DNA from: Bacteroidales bacterium
Lineage (GTDB): Bacteria; Bacteroidota; Bacteroidia; Bacteroidales; P3
Direction: 5' to 3'
Assembly (NCBI GenBank): GCA_031286005.1
Contig: JAITVC010000175.1
Span: 1-11,564 of the forward strand
DNA length: 11,564 nt
Of the stretch, positions 1-6,564 are shown piece by piece. Positions within the stretch are counted from its first letter, which is position 1. Each line of letters begins with the position of its first letter. The position numbers and the translations under genes were made by a program. The notes beneath the pieces are model-generated. The model was not told the origin of the DNA. It saw only the letters and a list, made by a program, of their open reading frames with translations, and made no database searches.

Positions 1-39
1 GTCAAAGGCACTAACTGATTGTATCGTTTCGGTAGTTGA

Positions 40-89
40 GAACTAAGAACGATGAACTAAGGCAATTAAAAATTACGAATTAAAAATTA
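40..89. repeat. Two short direct repeats, each with 14-bp spacing, upstream of the CBM14 gene
   Basis: GAACTAAG occurs at 40-47 and again at 54-61. AATTAAAAATTA occurs at 64-75 and again at 78-89. Both pairs are offset by exactly 14 bp, and they follow one another with almost no gap. AT-rich repeats of this look are common between genes in Bacteroidetes. No TTTG/TAnnTTTG promoter could be placed with confidence in 1-103, so transcription of the following genes may start upstream of the window. This stretch may simply be the tail of a preceding intergenic region. Confidence 0.5.
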
Positions 90-103
90 AAAGATTTAGA
101 ATC

Positions 104-547
104 ATGAAAAATTTAAAAAGATTGGCATTGGTGGCGATAGCTGCTTTTGCTTTGACTACGTTAACGGGTTATCTCTATTGTCCGGCGGTGGATCCGTTGG
201 ATTATACTGTTATTCTGCCTGATCCGGAGTTTTGCGACACATTCTTTGTGTGTAGCAATGGAGTGCCTATTCGACAAAAATGTCCGGAAGGATTGCATTT
301 TAATGCACATTTGCTTGTTTGCGACTATCCGCAGAATTCAGGATGTAATGGGATTTATGGCGGCGGTAGTGGTGGCGGATCTACTTCGGGGCAGAGTACT
401 ATTACTTGCCATATAACTTATAACGCCAATTGGCGTTCTCCTGATCCGCGGGCCATTTGTGGAGCAAAAAATGGAATGGAAATTCCTCCATGTCACTGGC
501 TCAACTATGAATCAATACCTGGCACATGGATAGATAAATGCTATTAA
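104..547 (+). CDS. Small secreted protein with a peritrophin-A (CBM14) chitin-binding-like domain
   Basis: This 147-residue protein begins with a basic N-terminus (KNLKR) and a hydrophobic stretch at residues 7-21 that reads as a Sec signal peptide. Residues 26-81 hold six cysteines (26, 44, 50, 60, 73, 81) with gaps of 17, 5, 9, 12 and 7. They sit in the context C-x5-C with aromatic FF before the third Cys, then CPEGLHFN and CDYP. That is the peritrophin-A/CBM14 signature, a three-disulfide chitin-binding fold best known from arthropod peritrophins and some viruses. A Gly/Ser linker (about 86-97) leads to a second small Cys region (Cys 102, 119, 130, 146) that I do not recognise. The Cys-rich tail and the propeller lipoprotein downstream recall the NVEALA-type exported peptides of Bacteroidetes. 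Chitin or glycan binding is inferred from the fold alone. No intron or eukaryotic context is seen. Confidence 0.8.
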   Translation: MKNLKRLALVAIAAFALTTLTGYLYCPAVDPLDYTVILPDPEFCDTFFVCSNGVPIRQKCPEGLHFNAHLLVCDYPQNSGCNGIYGGGSGGGSTSGQSTITCHITYNANWRSPDPRAICGAKNGMEIPPCHWLNYESIPGTWIDKCY

Positions 548-575
548 ATAGCTTGTATGAAAAACACTAAAGATT

Positions 576-1643
576 ATGAGATTATTTAAGTTTTCAATCA
601 TAGCTATGCTGTTTTTGGCAGTGGCGTGTGCAACTTCTGACAGAGTAGCATTTTATGGTGATATTAAAATTGTTGATTATCCAAATCAGGAGGATATACT
701 TAAGGGTTATCCTGTAAAGCTGGAAGGTGAATACACAGGATCTATGTATGTCTATGACGGGATTTTGGTGTTTCAGTCACACAAACATCAAGCCAGCTGG
801 CTGTATTTGTATGATTCAGAAACAGGAAAGCGTGTTAATGCAATATGTAAAATAGGAGAAGGACCTGATGAATATACTCATTTTGAACCATTCAATGGAA
901 CTTTCGAAAAGCATTCTGACGGAACATGTTTATGGATCAACAATAAGGCGAGAAACCGTATAGAACTGCTCAATATGCGAGGTGAGATTGTAAAGCAATT
1001 CGACGTCTTAAAATTCGAAAGCACCAACCCTTATGGATTTGGTTCGTTTTATGTACTCAACGATAGTTTATTGTGGGCATATGTTTCTACAATAAAAATT
1101 TTTGAAAACAAGTATTCGGCGCCAAGCCATTATATTTTCAACTATAAACTTGGCAAAATTGTAAATAAGTATACATTCTATAGTAATTATGAGACTGACG
1201 ATCGCACAGATATTTGGCCTGACTCTTATTTAACTTCAACTGCTTGTGGAATGAAGTCAGATAGAACCAAACTTGCTTTGGCGATGCCTTTTCTAAAACG
1301 GGTTGACATACTTGATTTTAAATCTGGCAAGATGAAATCTGTACAAATGAGAGATTCGCCAGATTTAAATAGTATATCATTAGACGTACGCTTAAACAGA
1401 CATTATTGGGGTTCAATATGCGATGATCGCTACATATATGTAGCAGAAGGTTCTTATGAGCAATTCTTTGGAACTATACAAATATTTGATTGGGATGGCA
1501 ATTTTGTACGTGTTCTTCGCATCAATGAAGAAGGGTATGAAAAAGGGTATGTTTTTGCGTTAGACCCTGTGCGCAAGATATTGTACACCAAGAATGATGC
1601 TGAAGAAGTAACTGCTTATGATGTTAATTATTTGTACGAATGA
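576..1643 (+). CDS. Six-bladed beta-propeller lipoprotein (Bacteroidetes TolB-like type)
   Basis: This 355-residue protein starts with a short lipoprotein signal (hydrophobic 6-17, Ala-Val-Ala before Cys18), so it is probably lipid-anchored in the envelope. The body has strand-rich, repeated aromatic/Gly segments. Its IGEGPDEY motif near residues 93-100 resembles the GRGPGEY motif typical of the 6-bladed beta-propeller proteins that are abundant in Bacteroidetes. The end (DWDGNFVRVL, then DPVRKILYT) looks like a final propeller blade. It lies 28 bp after the CBM14 gene and overlaps the next gene by ATGA, so the three are probably one transcript. Family members often follow small exported Cys-containing peptides; their molecular function is largely unknown. 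A ligand-binding or scaffold role is a guess. The assignment rests on motifs read by eye. Confidence 0.72.
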   Translation: MRLFKFSIIAMLFLAVACATSDRVAFYGDIKIVDYPNQEDILKGYPVKLEGEYTGSMYVYDGILVFQSHKHQASWLYLYDSETGKRVNAICKIGEGPDEYTHFEPFNGTFEKHSDGTCLWINNKARNRIELLNMRGEIVKQFDVLKFESTNPYGFGSFYVLNDSLLWAYVSTIKIFENKYSAPSHYIFNYKLGKIVNKYTFYSNYETDDRTDIWPDSYLTSTACGMKSDRTKLALAMPFLKRVDILDFKSGKMKSVQMRDSPDLNSISLDVRLNRHYWGSICDDRYIYVAEGSYEQFFGTIQIFDWDGNFVRVLRINEEGYEKGYVFALDPVRKILYTKNDAEEVTAYDVNYLYE

Positions 1644-1951
1644 AAGGAATTATCATACCTTTGATGGTGCTATTGCTGTTTTCGTGTGGAAGAGATGTGC
1701 AACTCTTCCACACCGAAAACGGTGTGGATGTGGATGCTTGTATGCAGGATAATGATTATACTATCTTTTGCTATATCGATTCTACGAATTGTGCGCCTTG
1801 CTCTATGCGATGGTTGAGCACTTGGGTGTATTTTGAAGAGGATTTGAAAAAGATGAATACTAATGTGGCGCTGATTGTTCAGCGCACTGATGAGGCTACT
1901 GTGCTTTCTGCGATGCATCAACAGCATTTGAATTTTCCGGCCATTCATTAA
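1640..1951 (+). CDS. Thioredoxin-like lipoprotein with CAPC motif, apparently C-terminally truncated
   Basis: The ATG overlaps the stop of the propeller gene (ATGA at 1640-1643), which implies translational coupling. The 103-residue product has a lipoprotein signal ending LLFSC (Cys16), then a short strand and a CxxC site, Cys51-Ala-Pro-Cys54, in a thioredoxin/redoxin-type context ([14 protein letters not shown]). A helix and a second strand (NVALIVQR) follow, and the protein stops right after FPAIH. That is about where the cis-Pro segment and the last two strands and helix of a thioredoxin fold would begin. Relatives in such cassettes are, as far as I know, around 150-180 residues. The stop TAA (1949-1951) shares two bases with the stop of smpB on the other strand. 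I infer a deletion or recombination breakpoint here. The gene may be a pseudogene or a shortened but active protein. Confidence 0.68.
   Translation: MKGIIIPLMVLLLFSCGRDVQLFHTENGVDVDACMQDNDYTIFCYIDSTNCAPCSMRWLSTWVYFEEDLKKMNTNVALIVQRTDEATVLSAMHQQHLNFPAIH
1684..1728 (+). other. Two overlapping, mutually exclusive perfect hairpins inside the thioredoxin-like gene
   Basis: GTGTGGAAGAG (1684-1694) is perfectly complementary to CTCTTCCACAC (1703-1713), giving an 11-bp stem with an 8-nt loop. TCCACACCG (1707-1715) is perfectly complementary to CGGTGTGGA (1720-1728), giving a 9-bp stem with an AAAA loop. The two stems compete for bases 1707-1713, so only one can form. They lie about 45-90 nt into the coding region, just after the lipobox codons. 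This layout is that of a two-state RNA switch or attenuator, but no ligand, leader peptide or U-tract is visible. It may also be chance or a mark of past recombination. Confidence 0.5.
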
Positions 1952-2406
1952 TCACTCTCTTTCCGCGACAATTCCCTGCGCAAATCTTTTTCTTTGATGC
2001 TTTCGCGCTTATCGTAATCTTTTTTACCTTTGGCCAAGGCGATATTGAGTTTTGCAAATCCACGTTCGTCAATAAAAAGAAGGCTCGGAATAATCGTCAA
2101 ACCTTTGTCTTTACTGCGAAGTTCGAGTTTGCGGAGCTCTTTCTTCGAGAGCAATAATTTGCGATCGGATTTAGGTTGATGATTGAGATAAGTTCCAAAC
2201 CGGTATTCGGCAATATGCATGTTTTTCACAAACAGTTCTCCGTTGAAAAAAGTGCAATACGCATCGGAAAGATTGGCCTTTCCTTCGCGAATAGATTTGA
2301 TTTCAGTTCCTCGCAAAACAAGGCCTGCCGTGTATTTTTCCAAAAAGAAGTACTCAAATTCGGCACGCTTGTTTTTAATCTTAATATCATTGGATCGTTT
2401 TCCCAT
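1948..2406 (-). CDS. smpB: SsrA-binding protein SmpB
   Basis: SmpB binds tmRNA (SsrA) and brings it to stalled ribosomes for trans-translation in the cytoplasm. The 152-residue product matches the family along its whole length: [10 protein letters not shown] (11-20), the highly conserved [14 protein letters not shown] (33-46), [12 protein letters not shown] (57-68), [11 protein letters not shown] (81-91), and the basic [16 protein letters not shown] tail (127-141) that inserts into the ribosome. A longer reading from 2499 exists, but its extra 31 residues are not SmpB-like. The ATG at 2406, giving [10 protein letters not shown], fits the family and sits directly after a good promoter. The gene converges on the truncated thioredoxin-like gene with overlapping stop codons (TTAA at 1948-1951), leaving no room for a terminator between them. 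ssrA is not in the window. Confidence 0.96.
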   Translation of the reverse strand: MGKRSNDIKIKNKRAEFEYFFLEKYTAGLVLRGTEIKSIREGKANLSDAYCTFFNGELFVKNMHIAEYRFGTYLNHQPKSDRKLLLSKKELRKLELRSKDKGLTIIPSLLFIDERGFAKLNIALAKGKKDYDKRESIKEKDLRRELSRKESD

Positions 2407-2408
2407 AG

Positions 2409-2440
2409 TTTGCAAAATTACAATTTTTTTCGTAACTTTA
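2409..2440 (+). promoter_or_regulatory. Bacteroidetes-type promoter for the EEP/DUF3078 gene pair
   Basis: A -33 element TTTG (2409-2412) and a -7 element TAACTTTA (2433-2440; consensus TAnnTTTG, last base differs) are separated by 20 nt. The EEP start codon lies 20 nt downstream. The element overlaps the promoter of smpB on the opposite strand almost completely. Confidence 0.6.
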
Positions 2441-2444
2441 CAAA
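2413..2444 (-). promoter_or_regulatory. Bacteroidetes-type promoter for smpB
   Basis: On the - strand, TTTG (2444-2441) is followed after 20 nt by TAATTTTG (2420-2413), a full match to the Bacteroidetes -33/-7 consensus. The smpB ATG begins at 2406, only 6 nt past the -7 box. Transcription would then start within a few bases of the start codon and the mRNA would be leaderless or nearly so. Confidence 0.68.
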
Positions 2445-2460
2445 AAAAAGTGATTATTTC

Positions 2461-3555
2461 ATGGGGAAAAAAGCAAGTATAGGGTGGCGTATCGTTCAAG
2501 GATTGGCTGTATTTTTCGCAGTTTTACTATTGTTTGCGTTTGCTGCGGCGTTTGTTAATCCTGAGAAATTTGTTTGGTTGGCCTATTTTGGGATGTTGTT
2601 TCCGTTGGTGTTGTTGATTAACATTTTCTTTGCCGTTTTTTTAGCGTTTAATTTGAAACTTATGGCCTTGTTGCCAATCTTGGTCATTGCGCTCAATTGG
2701 TCGAATGTGCAATCTTTGGCCAAGTTTAAAAGCGCCGAGTTTGATACCAACCCTCAAAAGATTAAAGTGATGTCGTACAATGTGAATTTGTTCGATTATT
2801 ACGGCAAAATCAATTCTCAGAAAGGACAAACCGAGCGTGAAATATTGGACTTTATTGTTGGAGAAACACCCGATATTGTGTGCTTTCAAGAGTTTAGAGA
2901 ACATTCGCAAGAGCGCGCACCCTCTAAACGATTAACCCAAGCGGCCGGATTGCGCCACGCATCACAATCTCGCTACAACAAACAAGTAGCCTTTGGCAAT
3001 AAGATATTTTCAAGATTTCCCATTCTTCGCGATAGCTTGATTCGCTTTGAAGATTCCAAAAACTTAGTACAGTTCATAGATGTTTTGGCGTATGACGATA
3101 CCGTTCGCATCTTCAATTTTCACATGGAGTCTATCGGTTTTCAGAGAACTGATGATGCGTTTTACCGTGATTTGTTAACCGCTCCTACCGAAGTTTCAGG
3201 CCTCAAAGACGGTGTGGAAAACTTGCTTGAAAAGATGAACCGTGCCTATGTGAAACGTTCCCAACAAGCACGGATTTTAAACAGTTTAATAGCTGCTTCG
3301 CCTTATCAAACCATTGTTTGCGGCGATATGAATGATACGCCGACTTCATACTGTTACCACCAAATTTCCGAACACCTGTCGGATAGTTTTTGCGAACGGG
3401 CTTTGGGTTTGGGCACCACGTACAGCGGGATGTATCCGGCTTTCCGGATTGATTATGTATTCTTTTCCGAAGGCTTGTATTGCGAGAACTTCACAACCAT
3501 TCGACTTAAATATTCGGACCATTATCCGATTTGTACTGAACTAAAAATAAAGTAA
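2461..3555 (+). CDS. Membrane-anchored endonuclease/exonuclease/phosphatase family protein
   Basis: This 364-residue protein has three hydrophobic N-terminal segments (about 10-31, 38-60 and 62-80). A metal-dependent EEP-fold domain (DNase I / synaptojanin-like superfamily) follows from about residue 100. Catalytic motifs are in family order: MSYNVN (Asn107), CFQEF (Glu144), FNFHMES (His221), CGDMNDTP (Asp289, Asn291), RIDYVFFS (Asp331) and SDHYP (Asp353, His354). All expected acid, Asn and His residues are present, so it should be active as a phosphodiesterase or phosphomonoesterase. The substrate (nucleic acid, phospholipid or other) cannot be told from sequence. The start at 2461 is chosen because it directly precedes the first membrane segment and follows the promoter. 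A longer reading frame from 2176 runs antisense through smpB and is not credible. One base separates it from the DUF3078 gene, so the two form an operon. Confidence 0.9.
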   Translation: MGKKASIGWRIVQGLAVFFAVLLLFAFAAAFVNPEKFVWLAYFGMLFPLVLLINIFFAVFLAFNLKLMALLPILVIALNWSNVQSLAKFKSAEFDTNPQKIKVMSYNVNLFDYYGKINSQKGQTEREILDFIVGETPDIVCFQEFREHSQERAPSKRLTQAAGLRHASQSRYNKQVAFGNKIFSRFPILRDSLIRFEDSKNLVQFIDVLAYDDTVRIFNFHMESIGFQRTDDAFYRDLLTAPTEVSGLKDGVENLLEKMNRAYVKRSQQARILNSLIAASPYQTIVCGDMNDTPTSYCYHQISEHLSDSFCERALGLGTTYSGMYPAFRIDYVFFSEGLYCENFTTIRLKYSDHYPICTELKIK

Positions 3556-3556
3556 C

Positions 3557-4642
3557 ATGAAGAAAAATTACACGTTATTAGTATTGGTTTTCGCCATTTT
3601 GCCGTTTTGCGGAATGGCCGGAAACAGCCAAGATACCGTTGGCAAAAAAATCAGCCGTATTCACAAAGTTACGGAAACCACCGTTTATGTTGAAAAAACA
3701 TTCGACAGTTTAGTTACATTCGATTCGGCGTTTGAATTGCAAAAACACACCGTATTGTCGTTCGACACACTGCATTTCATAACAACGATAGATACCGTCG
3801 AAGTCGAATATTCGATTATTCACCCCGACGTGAAACTGTGGGCTTTAAACAGCGAGTTTTCAATCGGACTTAACCAAACCGGATTTTCAAACTGGGCGCA
3901 AGGAGGCGTGCCCTCGTATTCCGTTTTGCTGGTAAACAAAAGTTCGGCCGTGTATCGCAATGTGCTGTCGTCTTGGAAAACAGATTTCGAGTTGCGGTAT
4001 GGCCTTCAACAGCAAGCCGACTTGCCATGGTACAAAAATGCCGACCTTATACAAATTTCGTCAATGTATGGTTTTAGCGCCTCTCCACATTGGAAATACA
4101 GTACATTGCTTGATTTCAAAACACAACTAACCAAAAGTTACGCATCCGTAGATGCGGCAAAAAATGAGTATGTGTCGCGATTTTTTTCGCCGATGTATTT
4201 AACCTACTCCATCGGTATGGAGTATGAAAACAAGCCCAAAACCGTCTCTTTGTTCTTGACGCCCATAGCGTATAGCATGACCTATGTTTCAGACACCTCA
4301 TTGGGGCATTTCTATGGTATTTCGCCAAATCTTCATGCCTTGTCGCGTTTCGGGCCGATGGCCGTGTTGACCAATAAACAACGCTTGACCAAAAACATTT
4401 CGTTGGATTCTAAACTAACCACAACGGCCAACATTTTGAATATGGATGAACCTTTTGTAAAGGTGGAATGGAACTTTGGGCTCAATATCACGGTAACTCG
4501 CAATCTCACCGTCAAACTCCTGATGGATGTGCTTTACGACCCGGATATGATGTTTGTCAACGCCGAAACCGGCGCAGCATCCCGACGAGTCCAATTCCGC
4601 GAAAGCATATTTCTGAATTTTGCTTACCGGATTAACAATTAA
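3557..4642 (+). CDS. DUF3078 family exported protein, probable outer-membrane beta-barrel
   Basis: This 361-residue protein has a clear signal peptide (KKNYTLLVLVFAILPFCG, cleavage near residue 21). After a Thr/Ser/Asp-rich linker (about 22-90), a DUF3078-type domain begins around residue 94. It shows the family hallmark GLNQTGFSNWAQGG (104-117) and then alternating aromatic/hydrophobic strands such as ELRYGLQQQ, MYGFSASPHW and SIGMEYENKP, consistent with an outer-membrane barrel. The end, FLNFAYRINN, is a normal amphipathic last strand, so this stop looks like the real end of the family. It follows the EEP gene by one base. Function is unknown. The same frame stays open for 46 further codons after its TAA; see the repeat entry. 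Confidence 0.85.
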   Translation: MKKNYTLLVLVFAILPFCGMAGNSQDTVGKKISRIHKVTETTVYVEKTFDSLVTFDSAFELQKHTVLSFDTLHFITTIDTVEVEYSIIHPDVKLWALNSEFSIGLNQTGFSNWAQGGVPSYSVLLVNKSSAVYRNVLSSWKTDFELRYGLQQQADLPWYKNADLIQISSMYGFSASPHWKYSTLLDFKTQLTKSYASVDAAKNEYVSRFFSPMYLTYSIGMEYENKPKTVSLFLTPIAYSMTYVSDTSLGHFYGISPNLHALSRFGPMAVLTNKQRLTKNISLDSKLTTTANILNMDEPFVKVEWNFGLNITVTRNLTVKLLMDVLYDPDMMFVNAETGAASRRVQFRESIFLNFAYRINN

Positions 4643-4648
4643 ACTTGC

Positions 4649-4786
4649 AAAACTGACATTTTGTCATGTTTTAGGCTTTCGACTATGGCGAAAACTGACA
4701 AGTTGTCATACATAAGGCTTTCCGAATGTTCGGATACCTTCATGTTGCCCTGCATGGAACTTTCCGAAAGTCGGACACCGTAATGT
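4649..4786. repeat. Degenerate ~42-bp tandem repeat (three units and part of a fourth) with internal inverted repeats
   Basis: AAAACTGACA recurs at 4649 and 4691, AGGCTTTC at 4673 and 4715, and CTTTCCGAA at 4718 and 4760, all at 42-bp offsets. The CGGA-T/C-ACC motif follows at 4731 and 4772, offset 41. By hand, units 1 and 2 share about 28 of 42 bases, and units 2 and 3 about 26 of 42. Units 1 and 2 each carry a palindrome: TGACA-TTT-TGTCA (4654-4666, extendable with AAAAC/GTTTT to a ten-pair stem with one bulge) and TGACAA-G-TTGTCA (4696-4708). The array fills most of the 212 bp between the convergent DUF3078 and aroE genes, so its hairpins could end transcription from either side. No other terminator is evident in 4643-4854. 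Bases 4787-4854 are AT-rich and show nothing else. Confidence 0.65.
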
Positions 4787-4854
4787 ACGATATAAATTAT
4801 AGCGTATTAAAAAATCGTGTTGCCGTTGTCGTTAAAAATTGTTAAAAAGCTGCA

Positions 4855-5589
4855 TTAACATTTCCAAATCTCCCAAGCGCGGACAGCTTGCAAATCCAGC
4901 ATCTCTAAACCGTTTTTGATGGCGGCGCCTTGTGCTTTGGAGCGTTGCAAAAACAGAGTTTCGTCGGGCGAATACACCAAATCGAAACACAAAAATTGGG
5001 CGGTGATTTTCTCGTAAGGCAAATCGACACACGTGTCCGTGTTGGGTGTCATGCCAAGTGGTGTGCAGTTGATTAAAACAGTGGCATCGCCAAAGCCGTT
5101 TTGATGCAAATCCGGATAGGTTAGAGCTTCGGCAGTTTTCTGCCGGGATACAAATTGATGCGGCATATTATGCTTTCGCAGAATGGATGCTACGGCAGCA
5201 GCTGCGCCGCCTGTGCCGAGAATTAGAGCAGAACGGTGATGCGGTTTAAGCAAAGGCAAAAAACTTTGTTCAAAACCATATACATCGGAATTATGGCCGG
5301 TCAATCGACCGTCTTTTTCAAATTTAATCACGTTGACAGCGCCCGCCTCGGCAGCCGATTCGTCCAGCCCGTGTAAATAGGGGATAACGGCTTTTTTGTA
5401 AGGAAACGTTACATTCAGACCGCAAAAATCATGCGTTTTCAAAAGTTCGGGAAACTCAGAAATGTCCGCTAATGGAAACCGTTCATAACTATGGTCGGCC
5501 AAGTTCTCTTGCTCAAACTTTTTCCTGAAATAGCCTTGCGAACATGATATGGTTAACGGATAACCGATGATGCCGAATGGTTTTTTCAT
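4855..5589 (-). CDS. aroE: Shikimate dehydrogenase (AroE)
   Basis: The enzyme reduces 3-dehydroshikimate to shikimate with NADPH, a cytoplasmic step towards chorismate and aromatic amino acids. The 244-residue protein is slightly shorter than the usual ~270 but complete. It has the substrate-binding GYPL...SCS segment (9-17), NVTFPYKK with catalytic Lys65 (59-66), AVN (Asn86), GHNSDVYGF with Asp102, the Rossmann NADP loop GTGGAA (125-130), INCTPLGM, and a C-terminal NGLEMLDLQA. Where many AroE proteins have HSxSP, this one has Ile-Ser-Cys-Ser-Gln; the serines remain but His and Pro are lost. NSD replaces the commoner NTD. Its ATG overlaps the TGA of the DUF368 gene (5586-5589), so it is the last gene of the operon and is probably translationally coupled. 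Confidence 0.94.
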   Translation of the reverse strand: MKKPFGIIGYPLTISCSQGYFRKKFEQENLADHSYERFPLADISEFPELLKTHDFCGLNVTFPYKKAVIPYLHGLDESAAEAGAVNVIKFEKDGRLTGHNSDVYGFEQSFLPLLKPHHRSALILGTGGAAAAVASILRKHNMPHQFVSRQKTAEALTYPDLHQNGFGDATVLINCTPLGMTPNTDTCVDLPYEKITAQFLCFDLVYSPDETLFLQRSKAQGAAIKNGLEMLDLQAVRAWEIWKC

Positions 5590-6554
5590 GATTTTCTTTT
5601 GCTGATTTGATTAGCGATAAACTCAATGCTCAAAACGACAACAAACCCTACCACACAAGCGATAATGGCTTGAGTAATCATAGCCGAAGATTCTGCGTTA
5701 TATTCAAAAACGTTTGGAAGCACATTTTTTACAGGGCTTGGATAAGGCACGCCCTCAGCCGTCATGTAGAATCCGGTGGACGCTTTCCAAGGCCAAATCA
5801 CTTGCAACGAGCCAACGATGAAACCGGTGAGCAACGCTACTGTCCAGTTGTAATATTTTTTCAACAACCATGATAACACGTTTGAAAAAGCCACCAATCC
5901 GATAATAAATCCCGAAGCCATAACGCCTAAGTGTAATAAATTCAACTTTTCAATTGCTGTAAGATAGGTGTGATAGGCGCCCATCAGCATCATCACGAAA
6001 CTGCCCGAAATTCCCGGAAGGATAAACGCGCAAATGGCAATACATGAACAGATAAACAGATAACCGAGCGAAACTTCCATATTGCTGCCATTTCCCATCG
6101 CTTCCGGCAACGGTAATAGAAATCCTAAAACAACTCCAATAAGGGCAAAACCAATGCAACTCCATGTCCATTTCGGAATCTTTTTGTACAGCAGCACTAT
6201 GGATGCCAAAATTAAACCGAAGAAAAATGCGAAAGTCAAGATTTTATAATCAGAAAGCATCAGCTTAACGAATTTGGCCAAAAGTACCATCGCCAAAAAT
6301 ATCCCCGGAAGGAGCGCTAAAAAGAAACTGCCGTTAACCGTTCGCCAGAAATCTGTAAAACGTTGTTTGAACGGTTTCTTCCCAAACAGTTGTTGGATAG
6401 CCGGAATAAAGCTTTTTATGGACTCAACAAATTCTTCGTAAATGCCCGTGATAAAAGCAACCGTGCCGCCGGAAATGCCAGGGATTAAGTCGGCACCGCC
6501 CATGGCAATACCTTTTAGAGTGATGAGTGCGTAATCTAAGAATGAACGTTTCAT
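5586..6554 (-). CDS. DUF368 membrane protein (polyprenyl-phosphate transporter family)
   Basis: This is a 322-residue multi-pass inner-membrane protein with about eight hydrophobic segments. The family hallmark GGADLIPGISGGTVAF starts at residue 19, and a second, inversely placed PGISGSFVMMLMGAYHTYL starts at 180, as expected for an internally duplicated transporter. DUF368 proteins were recently linked to translocation of undecaprenyl phosphate back across the cytoplasmic membrane (PopT type), which recycles the lipid carrier for cell-wall and glycan synthesis. I transfer that role by family only. It starts 10 bp after the TPR gene and overlaps aroE by 4 bp. The TPR-DUF368-aroE order is, to my knowledge, met in other Bacteroidetes. 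Confidence 0.9.
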   Translation of the reverse strand: MKRSFLDYALITLKGIAMGGADLIPGISGGTVAFITGIYEEFVESIKSFIPAIQQLFGKKPFKQRFTDFWRTVNGSFFLALLPGIFLAMVLLAKFVKLMLSDYKILTFAFFFGLILASIVLLYKKIPKWTWSCIGFALIGVVLGFLLPLPEAMGNGSNMEVSLGYLFICSCIAICAFILPGISGSFVMMLMGAYHTYLTAIEKLNLLHLGVMASGFIIGLVAFSNVLSWLLKKYYNWTVALLTGFIVGSLQVIWPWKASTGFYMTAEGVPYPSPVKNVLPNVFEYNAESSAMITQAIIACVVGFVVVLSIEFIANQISKRKS

Positions 6555-6564
6555 AGTGTTATCA

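Noticed and set aside
540..552. GCTATT/AATAGC palindrome over the stop of the CBM14 gene as a terminator
   Set aside because: It is AT-rich, has only a five-pair stem, has no U-tract, and the downstream gene is only 28 bp away.
1670..1948. Reverse-strand open frame opposite the thioredoxin-like gene
   Set aside because: It has no recognisable motifs and lies opposite a protein with a lipobox and CxxC site; it is a shadow.
2176..2460. N-terminal extension of 95 codons on the EEP protein
   Set aside because: It is antisense to conserved smpB codons and the smpB promoter; the ATG at 2461 starts just before the first membrane segment.
2407..2499. 31-residue N-terminal extension of SmpB
   Set aside because: It is not SmpB-like, runs across both promoters, and the family start MGKRSND at 2406 is standard.
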